Shown: positions 7,923-15,572 of the stretch, piece after piece | Layout: every line of letters starts with the position of its first letter | Numbering within the stretch: position 1 is the stretch's first letter | Assembly: GCA_002344345.1 (NCBI GenBank) | Contig: DDTL01000191.1 | Location: 1-45,011, forward strand | Reading direction: 5' to 3' | DNA: 45,011 nt | Origin: Saprospiraceae bacterium UBA2365 | GTDB taxonomy: Bacteria; Bacteroidota; Bacteroidia; Chitinophagales; Saprospiraceae | Program-made: the position numbers and the translations under genes | The notes under the pieces: generated by a model | Database searches by the model: none | The model's input: the letters and a program-made list of their open reading frames with translations, nothing else | Told to the model about the DNA's origin: nothing

Positions 7923-8828
7923 TTACTTTTGATTTCTTGGGTGAAAACTCATGATGGTATCTCTCAGGTACTGGTTGTCCAGATGAGTATAAATCTCCGT
8001 TGTGGTGATGGATTCATGTCCCAGCATTTCCTGAACAGCCCTCAGGTCTGCTCCACCTTCGACCAGGTGAGTAGCAAACGAATGTCTGAAGGTATGCGGA
8101 CTGATCGTTTTTGTTATTCCTGCACGGACAGCAGCATCTTTTATGATATAGAAAACCATGACTCTTGTCAGTTTTTTGCCCCTGCGGTTTAAGAAAACAT
8201 AATTCTCAAATCCTTTCGATATGTATTTAGCAGATCTTTCATGGTCCAAATATAGCTGAATATGTTTGATTGCTGCTTCTCCAATGGGGACAATTCTCTC
8301 TTTATTGTTTTTTCCAATGACTTTAACAAACCCAATATCCGGATAATAGTTGCTGATTTTCAGTTCGATGAGTTCACTCACGCGAAGTCCGCAGGCGTAC
8401 AATGTTTCGAGTATTGCCCTGTTCCTGTGCCCTTGAGGCATGCTCATATCGATGGTTTCGATCATGGCATTGATCTCTTCAAAACTCAGCACTTCCGGAA
8501 TTTTCCTTCCCAATTTAGGACCTTCCAGCATTTCCGAAGGGTCATCGTTGATGAGGTTTTCCAGCATGAGGTATTTGTAAAAGGCCCGGATTCCGGATAT
8601 GATCCTGGCTTGAGATCGTTCTCCTATACCCATGTCGTTGAGTTGGAAAATAAATAGCCGGAGCAAATCGAAATTCACCTGTGTAGCCACGGTTTTATTA
8701 TCCCTGCTTTCAACGAAAACAGCCAGTTTTTCCACATCTGAAAGATATGCCTGAATGGAATTGGCCGACAGAGACCTTTCCAGCATCAGGTAAGCTTTAA
8801 ACCCGGACATGGCAGATTTCCAATCCAT
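7923..8828 (-). CDS. xerD: Site-specific tyrosine recombinase XerD
   Basis: 301 aa, the standard Xer length. It has an N-terminal SAM-like DNA-binding domain (about 1-95) and a C-terminal catalytic domain. The catalytic set is complete: R149 (CGLRVSEL), K173, H245 and R248 (HTFRH), H271 (LGHESI) and nucleophile Y280 (TEIYTH). This is the chromosome-dimer-resolving recombinase acting with a XerC partner at dif. The housekeeping operon context and the lack of phage genes argue against a mobile integrase. It is the first gene of the five-gene operon ending with the lipoprotein at 4927. Confidence 0.93.
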   Translation of the reverse strand: MDWKSAMSGFKAYLMLERSLSANSIQAYLSDVEKLAVFVESRDNKTVATQVNFDLLRLFIFQLNDMGIGERSQARIISGIRAFYKYLMLENLINDDPSEMLEGPKLGRKIPEVLSFEEINAMIETIDMSMPQGHRNRAILETLYACGLRVSELIELKISNYYPDIGFVKVIGKNNKERIVPIGEAAIKHIQLYLDHERSAKYISKGFENYVFLNRRGKKLTRVMVFYIIKDAAVRAGITKTISPHTFRHSFATHLVEGGADLRAVQEMLGHESITTTEIYTHLDNQYLRDTIMSFHPRNQK

Positions 8829-9009
8829 TTTTTCTGATTAATTCACAATCTTTTGAAGGTGAAATTACAAAAAATAACTGCTTTCATCCCTTTATTATTT
8901 TAGCTGACAGGCAATTTTGCTCAAAATCATTTGTTGCAACAGAATAAAAAATTATTTTTACTGAACATTGAACCATGCCGGCCGGCCTGAATACATAAAT
9001 ACGGTCATT

Positions 9010-9036
9010 TTGCCGGTCAACATTTGGTTATTTTTG
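9010..9036 (+). promoter_or_regulatory. Promoter of the first Omp28-like gene
   Basis: TTG at 9010-9012 and TATTTTTG at 9029-9036 (exact TAnnTTTG), separated by 16 nt, slightly short of the usual spacing. The predicted start near 9042 gives a leader of about 17 nt. Confidence 0.6.
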
Positions 9037-9058
9037 ATCACAACTTATTATTTGGACT

Positions 9059-10888
9059 ATGAAAAAACTATTACTTGTTGTTTTTTATTTTGCCGGGTTT
9101 TCTTTTTTGTTTGGCCAGGAGGTCATCATGACAGAAAATTTTGATGGTTTTGCAGCCGGAGTTAAATTTACTCAGGCTTTTAATAACAAAGATGTCTGGA
9201 CCACATGGAGCAATGCGCCCGGTGGAGCCGAAGATGCATTGTTGTCGGACAAATTTGCGGTTTCTACGCCGAATTCGCTGGTTTTAGCCAATACCCAGGA
9301 CATCGTATTATTGTTGGGAGACAAAGTGGAAGGAAGGTATGTAATTGAGTTTGACCTGCTGATTGAAACAGGGAAAATCGGGTATTACAACATGTTGAAT
9401 GATTTTGCCGGGTCAAACAGTGTCTGGGCCTATCAGGTGTATTTCAATACAGGCGGAAAGGGCGTGATTGATGCAGGTAAAGCCAGTGCAGCTACCTTTG
9501 ACTTTGCTTACAATACGTGGATCCACGTCAGTACGATCGTTGATCTTGATGATGATTTTGCTACGCTTTATTTTGACAATAATGAGATCATTTCCTGGAA
9601 ATGGAGTTCAGGCACAGGTGGTGCAGGAACCTTGAATAAGCTGGATGCAATCAATTTTTATGGCAATAACTCAGGTGGAACTTCCGGTATGTACATTGAC
9701 AATGTGGTATTTAAAAGCACCACGGCTCCTGCTGCACCCACTGGTTTGAAAGCTGAAGTCATTGACGGAAAAGATATTCTACTGAGCTGGAATCCTGATC
9801 CGGGCGAGCCGGATAATTATGTGCTGACCAGAAGTGGTGTGGTTGCCAACGCTGCCCTCACGGATACATTTTATCTGGACAATCCATATCCTGGTATTTC
9901 ACATTATACCTTGCGTTCTCATAAAGCCGGTTTTGGCTATTCCCTTTCCTCCGAATCTGTTATGGCAGAGATAGAAGGTGGTGTGGATCGTAAATATGTA
10001 TTGTTTGAAATTGGCACAGGAACCGGATGTCCATACTGCCCGGGTGCTGCCATGGGCGCGCATGATATGAAGACAAACGGAGATGAAGTGATCCTAATCA
10101 AGTATCACAATTACAACCTTACTGATCCTTTCAACACGGCTGCTTCAAAAGAGCGGGCCGGTAATTATTATAAGATCAGCGGTTATCCGACCAGTTTCGC
10201 TGACGGAACATTATCCGTGGTAGGCGGAAGCAATACGGTTTCATTGTTCCCTGGTTATCACCAACATTACCTGCAAAGGAAAGAGAGAAGAGAACTCTAT
10301 TCTCTGGATGTCCATGTGTGGAATCTGAGCGGTAAAACCTATCGGGCTGAAATTTTAGTTTCTGAATTGCACGACTTTGTCACTGAGGAAAAAACCTTGC
10401 ATACAGCCATTACGGAAAGCGATATTTCATATAACTGGCAAAATCAGACAAAAGTTGAGAATGCACTGAGGAATATGTATCCCGATGCCTTCGGCACTAA
10501 ACTTGATTTCAGTGATGAAAAGGAACATGCATTGACGTTTGACTTTACATTGGGAGACACCTGGGTAAAAGACAACCTGGAATTTGTGGTGTTTCTGCAG
10601 GCGGATCCATCCAAAGAAGTGATGGTTGCCACCAAAGTTTCTCTAAAGGATGTCCTTTTGAACCTGGATGATATGGTCGGGAATGAATATGCTGTTTATC
10701 CAAATCCGGTTCAGTCAGTACTGAATGTCCGTGTTGAAGGTGAAAAAACATTTGAGATCCTGGACATCACAGGTAAAAAAATGCTGGAGGGTATTACTTC
10801 TGGAAGGATTGGAGTTGGCCAACTCGAATCCGGTATGTATTTCATCCGGACAGGAGATGGAAAGACGCAGAAGTTTATTAAACAATAG
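9059..10888 (+). CDS. Omp28-like T9SS-secreted protein, copy 1 (CPYC intact)
   Basis: 609 aa. Signal peptide 1-20 (ends FLFGQ). Residues about 22-220 form a beta-sandwich/LamG-like domain (YVIEFDLLIE, GMYIDNVVF). Residues 225-305 are a fibronectin-III-like domain. Residues 310-535 are an Omp28-like thioredoxin-fold domain with a redox-type CPYC at 324-327. Residues 545-609 are a T9SS type A sorting domain (VYPNPVQSVLNV...GMYFIRTGDGKTQKFIKQ). The protein should leave the cell through the type IX system and be anchored or released at the surface. The CxxC suggests disulfide exchange or structural disulfide formation outside the cell (inference). A colinear paralogue lies 1.5 kb downstream; residues 473-609 are nearly identical in both. 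Confidence 0.87.
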   Translation: MKKLLLVVFYFAGFSFLFGQEVIMTENFDGFAAGVKFTQAFNNKDVWTTWSNAPGGAEDALLSDKFAVSTPNSLVLANTQDIVLLLGDKVEGRYVIEFDLLIETGKIGYYNMLNDFAGSNSVWAYQVYFNTGGKGVIDAGKASAATFDFAYNTWIHVSTIVDLDDDFATLYFDNNEIISWKWSSGTGGAGTLNKLDAINFYGNNSGGTSGMYIDNVVFKSTTAPAAPTGLKAEVIDGKDILLSWNPDPGEPDNYVLTRSGVVANAALTDTFYLDNPYPGISHYTLRSHKAGFGYSLSSESVMAEIEGGVDRKYVLFEIGTGTGCPYCPGAAMGAHDMKTNGDEVILIKYHNYNLTDPFNTAASKERAGNYYKISGYPTSFADGTLSVVGGSNTVSLFPGYHQHYLQRKERRELYSLDVHVWNLSGKTYRAEILVSELHDFVTEEKTLHTAITESDISYNWQNQTKVENALRNMYPDAFGTKLDFSDEKEHALTFDFTLGDTWVKDNLEFVVFLQADPSKEVMVATKVSLKDVLLNLDDMVGNEYAVYPNPVQSVLNVRVEGEKTFEILDITGKKMLEGITSGRIGVGQLESGMYFIRTGDGKTQKFIKQ

Positions 10889-10894
10889 CAAGAT

Positions 10895-10923
10895 AAAAAG
10901 CCCTGATAAAGGGCTTTTTTTTA
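10895..10923 (+). terminator. Intrinsic terminator after Omp28-like copy 1
   Basis: Stem AGCCCT/AGGGCT (10899-10904 with 10910-10915), 5-nt loop GATAA, followed by eight T. It lies inside the block shared with the second paralogue. Confidence 0.88.
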
Positions 10924-11216
10924 TCCACCCATATATTAATTGAACCTAACCTGGACGAGCCAGAACCAACGAGGAAAATGATTTAAGAACCCCGAGCTGC
11001 TTCGCTACGGGGTAAATATTCTGTGCGATTTTATTTCTACATCAAATTTCTTAAAGTTCTGCCGAAAAATGTACGAATTCAATTTTCAAGACACTATGTT
11101 TTTGGGGGCTTAACCCAAAAAAGCCGATTTGCGGGAAGTTTGAAAAAAAAATATCCAACAGCTGAAATGAACCACATGTTGGTTAGTTTTGGCTCCTAAG
11201 CGCCTGAACACAATAT

Positions 11217-11336
11217 TGTCATTCCGGGCTTGACCCGGAATCCCGTGCATTGAAGAATTCCTTATAAGGAGTAATGAATGAGTCCTCCATAACAAGTCGC
11301 TGGTGTACGGGATGGCGGATCAGGTCCGCCATGACA
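11217..11336. mobile_element. MITE-like palindromic element, copy 1
   Basis: A 120-bp unit that begins TGTCATTCCGGG and ends CCGCCATGACA. Its outer roughly 30 bp are imperfect terminal inverted repeats (TGTCAT...ATCCCGT). Each end is itself a hairpin: ATTCCGGG/CCCGGAAT on the left, ATGGCGGA/TCCGCCAT on the right. It contains no transposase, so it would depend on one in trans. Confidence 0.7.
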
Positions 11337-11732
11337 GATCGGTGTACGCCATGTTAGATAGGGCGTCCGTCATATCAGATTGGTTGTACGCATTAGTATG
11401 TAAGGTCTATATTTTGGTGACCATTTTGAATTGTAGAAAAAGGGATGTAACACTGTTCTACCAAACCTGGACAAGCCAGAACCAAAGAGGAAAATGATTT
11501 AAGAACCCCGAGCCGCTTCGCTGCGGGGTAAATATTCTGTGCGATTTTATTTCTACATCAAATTTCTTAAAGTTCTGCTGAAAAATGCACGAATTCAATT
11601 TTCAAGACACTATGTTTTTGGGACCTAACCCCAAAAAAGCCGATTTGCGGGAAGTTTGAAAAAAAAATATCCAACAGCTGAAATGAACCACATGTTGGTT
11701 AGTTTTGGCTCCTAAGCGCCTAAACTCGATAG

Positions 11733-11851
11733 TGTCATTCCGGGCTTGACCCGGAATCCCGGGCATTGAAGGATTCCTTATAAGGAGTAATGAATGAGTC
11801 CTTCATAACAAGTCGCTGTGTACGGGATGGCGGATCAGGTCCGCCATGACA
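11733..11851. mobile_element. MITE-like palindromic element, copy 2
   Basis: A 119-bp near-copy of the element at 11217-11336 in the same orientation, with the same double-hairpin ends and a central TCCTTATAAGGA palindrome. The two copies are part of the 515-bp unit, so the second arose by tandem duplication and not by separate insertion. Confidence 0.7.
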
Positions 11852-12424
11852 GATCGGTGTACGCCATGTTAGATAGGGTGTCCGTCATATCAGATTGGTT
11901 GTACGCATTAGTTTGTAAGGTCTATATTTTGGTGACCATTTTGAATTGTAGAAAAAGGGATGTAACACTGTTCTACCTAACCTGGACGAGCCAGAACCAA
12001 CGAGGAAAATGATTTAAGAACCCCGAGCCGCTTCGCTGCGGGGTAAATATTCTGTGCGATTTTATTTCTACATCAAATTTCTTAAAGTTCTGCCGAAAAA
12101 TGTACGAATTCAATTTTCAAGACACTATGTTTTTGGGGGCTTAACCCAAAAAAGCCGATTTGCGGGAAGTTTGAAAAAAAAATATCCAACAGCTGAAATG
12201 AACCACATGTTGGTTAGTTTTGGCTCCTAAGCGCCTGATATGCTAACCACCTGTAAACAACTTTAAAGTATGAAAATCGCTAATCTTCGTCTATATTGCT
12301 GTTTTTCAAGTTAAAAATTTGGAGAATTGAAAATAATTGATTAAATTGGACTTCAGTTTCTAAGAAACCTAAACCTTCATGCAAGATTGTAAAGTGTTTA
12401 TTTTTAAAAACTTAAAACAAAGTT

Positions 12425-14254
12425 ATGAAAAAATTACTGCTTGTTGTTTTTTGTATGGCAGGGTTAACCATTATGAAAAGCCAGGAGCTTATTTTAACCC
12501 AGAATTTTGATGGATTTACATCAGGACTCAAATTTACAGAAGCATTTAATGACAAAACCATTTGGACGACGTGGGATAATAATCCGGGTGGTACCAAAGA
12601 TGCCGTATTGTCAGACAGATATGCTGTTTCAGCACCGAATTCGCTGGTTTTGTCCGGTCAGCAGGATATAGTTATGCTTCTTGGCGGAAGGGTCAGCGGG
12701 AGATACGTGGTTGAATTCGATTTGTTCGTTCATGATTATGGCAACGGTTATTTCAATTTGTTGAATGAGTTTGCCGGCAATAACAGTTCCACTTCCTTTG
12801 AGGTTTATTTCAATTGGGATGGCAAAGGAATTGTGAATGAAGGGAAAACCGAAGGTATTGCAACTTTTTTTTACACCCGCAACAAATGGTTTCATGTAAG
12901 TACCATTATTGATCTGGATGATGATTTTATGACATTGTACGTCGATGATGAAAAAGTAATTTCCAGGAAGTGGAGTTCAGGATCGGATAACACAGGGATT
13001 AGAAAACTGGATGCCGCCAATTTTTGGACAAATTCAAATGAAAATTCTCCGGGAATGTATATTGACAACGTAGTTTTCAGCACCGCAGTGCCACCATCGC
13101 CACCGACAGGCTTGAAAGCTGAAAAGATTGGAGGGACTGAAGTTCTATTGAGATGGGATCCTGCTACGGATGTCATCGATGATTATATGCTCACAGCCAA
13201 TGGGGAAATTCTGGATGGTTCAATTACTCAGACTTATTATTTACACAAACCTTATCCGGCCATTTTGAATTATGGCATTCGTTCACATAAAACAGGGGTT
13301 GGCTTGTCACATTCTTCCGAAACAGTATCAGTGGAAATTGAAGGTGGAAAAGAACGGAAGTATGTGCTTTTTGAGATTGGAACAGGTATTGCAAATATGA
13401 ATTGTCCGGGAGCTGCCATGGCTGCCAGAGATATGATCGGTAATGGAAATGAAGTGATCATCATTAATTATCATAATCAGCATATGTTGGATCCGTTCAA
13501 TACAGCCGCATCAAAAGAACGGGCAGCCAATTACTACGGGATCACCAACTTTCCGACAAGCATTGCCGATGGAATCATCTCCTCGAAAGGTGGTAGCCTC
13601 AATGTTTCTCTTTTCCCCGCGTATCATCAGAATTATAATCAGCGCAAAGACAGAAGGGAATTGTTTGAAATGGAGGTTGAGATCACTCATTTGGGTGACA
13701 AAAACTTCAGGGCAAATATCCGGGCAACTGAACTCTATGATTACATCGAGGAAGATCTGACCCTTCATACAGCGGTTACTGAGTCAGACATTGTCTACAA
13801 CTGGCAAAACCAGACTGAACTTGATCATGTACTGAGAAGTATGTATCCCGATGCCTTCGGCACTAAACTTGATTTCAGTGATGAAAAGGAACATGCATTG
13901 ACGTTTGACTTTACGTTGGGAGACACCTGGGTAAAAGACAACCTGGAATTTGTGGTGTTTCTGCAGGCGGATCCCTCCAAAGAAGTGATGGTTACCACCA
14001 AAGTTTCTCTAAAGGATGTCCTTTTGAACCTGGATGATATGGCCGGGAATGAACATGCTGTTTATCCAAATCCGGTTCAGTCAGTACTGAATGTCCGTGT
14101 TGAAGGTGAAAAAACATTTGAGATCCTGGACATCACAGGTAAAAAAATGCTGGAGGGTATTACTTCTGGAAGGATTGGAGTTGGTCAACTCGAATCCGGT
14201 ATGTATTTCATCCGCACAGGAGATGGAAAGACGCAGAAGTTTATTAAACAATAG
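12425..14254 (+). CDS. Omp28-like T9SS-secreted protein, copy 2 (CxxC degraded)
   Basis: 609 aa and colinear with the first copy: signal peptide 1-20, beta-sandwich domain about 22-220, FN3-like 227-305, Omp28-like thioredoxin-fold domain 310-535, T9SS sorting domain 545-609. Upstream of residue 473 the two have clearly diverged (roughly 60% identical by eye). From there to the end they are almost the same. The redox motif has changed from CPYC to NMNC at 324-327, so the first cysteine is lost and disulfide exchange is not possible in the usual way. The copy may have a purely structural or binding role. No good TAnnTTTG promoter is visible upstream. Confidence 0.87.
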   Translation: MKKLLLVVFCMAGLTIMKSQELILTQNFDGFTSGLKFTEAFNDKTIWTTWDNNPGGTKDAVLSDRYAVSAPNSLVLSGQQDIVMLLGGRVSGRYVVEFDLFVHDYGNGYFNLLNEFAGNNSSTSFEVYFNWDGKGIVNEGKTEGIATFFYTRNKWFHVSTIIDLDDDFMTLYVDDEKVISRKWSSGSDNTGIRKLDAANFWTNSNENSPGMYIDNVVFSTAVPPSPPTGLKAEKIGGTEVLLRWDPATDVIDDYMLTANGEILDGSITQTYYLHKPYPAILNYGIRSHKTGVGLSHSSETVSVEIEGGKERKYVLFEIGTGIANMNCPGAAMAARDMIGNGNEVIIINYHNQHMLDPFNTAASKERAANYYGITNFPTSIADGIISSKGGSLNVSLFPAYHQNYNQRKDRRELFEMEVEITHLGDKNFRANIRATELYDYIEEDLTLHTAVTESDIVYNWQNQTELDHVLRSMYPDAFGTKLDFSDEKEHALTFDFTLGDTWVKDNLEFVVFLQADPSKEVMVTTKVSLKDVLLNLDDMAGNEHAVYPNPVQSVLNVRVEGEKTFEILDITGKKMLEGITSGRIGVGQLESGMYFIRTGDGKTQKFIKQ

Positions 14255-14290
14255 CAAGATAAAAAGCCCTGATAAAGGGCTTTTTTTTTA
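13841..14290 (+). repeat. 450-bp block shared with 10475-10923
   Basis: From ATGTATCCCGATGCC through the terminator T-run, this segment matches 10475-10923 with about seven mismatches counted by eye. It covers the C-terminal 137 codons, the stop and the terminator. Divergence is abrupt on the 5' side and complete after the T-run on the 3' side. Confidence 0.93.
14261..14290 (+). terminator. Intrinsic terminator after Omp28-like copy 2
   Basis: The same AGCCCT/AGGGCT hairpin with GATAA loop as at 10895, followed by nine T. Confidence 0.88.
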
Positions 14291-14620
14291 TTTAATCATA
14301 TTTAAACTGATTTCAATCATAAGTCGGCTTTAGTAACTTCAAAAACAATTGAATCTGTTTGGGAAAATTGTCAGTAATTGTGGAATTTTAGGTGAGTTTC
14401 AATATATTAAACCCATATTATTATTTGTTAATAAATTGGCTATTCCATGTGCGTGTCAGTGAATTTCATGATGGTAAAATGTGCTAAGTTTGATTCAGGA
14501 TACTATATTGCCAATATTCATGAATTATCGGATATTTAAATAAAATCGTGCTTATAACGCACAACTTTTGCCCTTAAAACCAGTTTTTATACTATTTTTG
14601 AAACAACAAAATGTCAGCGC
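14291..14620. other. 330-bp intergenic region
   Basis: AT-rich, without coding character. Its only recognisable signal is the promoter at 14568-14600. Confidence 0.5.
14568..14600 (+). promoter_or_regulatory. Promoter of the propeller-amidase operon
   Basis: TTG at 14568-14570 and an exact TAnnTTTG box (TATTTTTG, 14593-14600) separated by 22 nt. The predicted start is near 14606, about 15 nt before the ATG. Confidence 0.6.
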
Positions 14621-15568
14621 ATGAATGGACAGAGGAATAATTGGATTTTTTGGGTTGCTTTAATCAGTATCTCATTGGTTTCCTGCTTTCAGGAAACTGC
14701 GAAGAATATCTCAAAAACCAAATTACCACAACAAATCAGTCAACTGGACAAAGGCTTTTTTAAACCGATTTACAACCCCAATGACGAAAGCATCCTTTTG
14801 ACAGACCAGGCTGATAAGGGACTGAGCATGTTGGATCTCGAAACAAAAGCTATTTCAAAACTTACTGAATCAGTTATTACTGATCAAAATATATTATTCT
14901 CACCAGATGGTAAATATATTTATTTTGTGGAACAAAATTTTGCCAACAGGAAAAAAGAAAGTACCCTGGTGATGGTGGAAACCACTACAAAAGCCAAAAA
15001 AGAAATTGTGACCGGGGTAAGAAAAATAAAATTGCTTCACGCTGCTGATGATCAGCTGATCTTTTTGCAGGATGATGAAATGAAGCGGTTCAATGCAGAT
15101 TCCGGCACGATCGAAAACTGTAAGGACGAACAGAAATACACCTATCTTGATGATGAACTGAACCTGGTTTACTGGCAAAACGGGAAAAAACATATACTCA
15201 ACCCCGGAGGTGAAGGTAAGTATCTTTGGGTTTCTGCTTCACCGGATCACCAGAGAATTTTGTACCATATTGCCGGGCAGGGCGCTTATATCTGTAACAA
15301 TGAAGGTGAAGATATCATAGAACTCGGTCGGCTCCGAGCCATGAAATGGTCTCCTGACGGCAAATGGCTGGTAGGTATGGAAGATTTGGATGACGGAAAA
15401 AAATTTACTCAATCTAACCTGTTCCTGATATCTTCTGACGGAAAAGTCAGGAAAAATCTGACCCAGCATACCAATATTATTTCCTTGTATCCTTCATTTT
15501 CCGCTGACGGAAAAAAAGTGATCTTCAATGATGAAAATGGAAAAGTTTACCAAATCGACATCTTATAA
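14621..15568 (+). CDS. Beta-propeller (TolB/WD40-like) lipoprotein
   Basis: 315 aa. The signal peptide ends at a lipobox cysteine (ISLVSC, residue 22). The mature protein holds repeated propeller blades with the PD40 motif: LFSPDGKYIYFV, KWSPDGKWLVGM and PSFSADGKKVIFN. It is therefore a TolB-like or WD40-like propeller, probably held on the periplasmic face of a membrane and working by protein binding. An in-frame ATG at 14611 does not exist, and the ATG at 14621 fits the promoter. It is followed after 4 bp by the amidase gene, so the two are co-transcribed. The partner is unknown. Confidence 0.8.
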   Translation: MNGQRNNWIFWVALISISLVSCFQETAKNISKTKLPQQISQLDKGFFKPIYNPNDESILLTDQADKGLSMLDLETKAISKLTESVITDQNILFSPDGKYIYFVEQNFANRKKESTLVMVETTTKAKKEIVTGVRKIKLLHAADDQLIFLQDDEMKRFNADSGTIENCKDEQKYTYLDDELNLVYWQNGKKHILNPGGEGKYLWVSASPDHQRILYHIAGQGAYICNNEGEDIIELGRLRAMKWSPDGKWLVGMEDLDDGKKFTQSNLFLISSDGKVRKNLTQHTNIISLYPSFSADGKKVIFNDENGKVYQIDIL

Positions 15569-15572
15569 ATCT

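Larger units (their letters stand above)
10948..12238. repeat. 515-bp tandem repeat array (X-Y-X-Y-X)
   Basis: Two full units (10948-11463 and 11464-11978) and a half unit (11979-12238) repeat with a period of 515-516 bp and only scattered mismatches. Segment X (about 260 bp) occurs three times (10948-11207, 11464-11722, 11979-12238) and Y (about 255 bp) twice. X contains a CCCCGAGC...CTGCGGGG hairpin and a core with AAAGTTCTGCC and ACGAATTCAA. Y contains a 120-bp palindromic element. No open reading frame with protein character spans it. It fills the space between the two Omp28-like paralogues. Confidence 0.95.

Noticed and set aside
7923..8828. Integrase of a mobile island beside the repeat region
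   Set aside because: The gene has standard XerD length and residues, sits first in a housekeeping operon with lptB and has no phage or conjugation genes around it.
11303..11497. 64-aa open frame, repeated at 11818-12012
   Set aside because: It lies wholly in the repeat/MITE sequence, has no initiation context and no protein-like composition; its duplication only reflects the tandem repeat.
10948..12238. CRISPR array
   Set aside because: The repeats are over 500 bp long with no short regular repeat-spacer pattern and no cas genes nearby.
15528..15572. Earlier in-frame start for the amidase
   Set aside because: It overlaps the propeller lipoprotein and would hide the clear signal peptide that begins at 15573.
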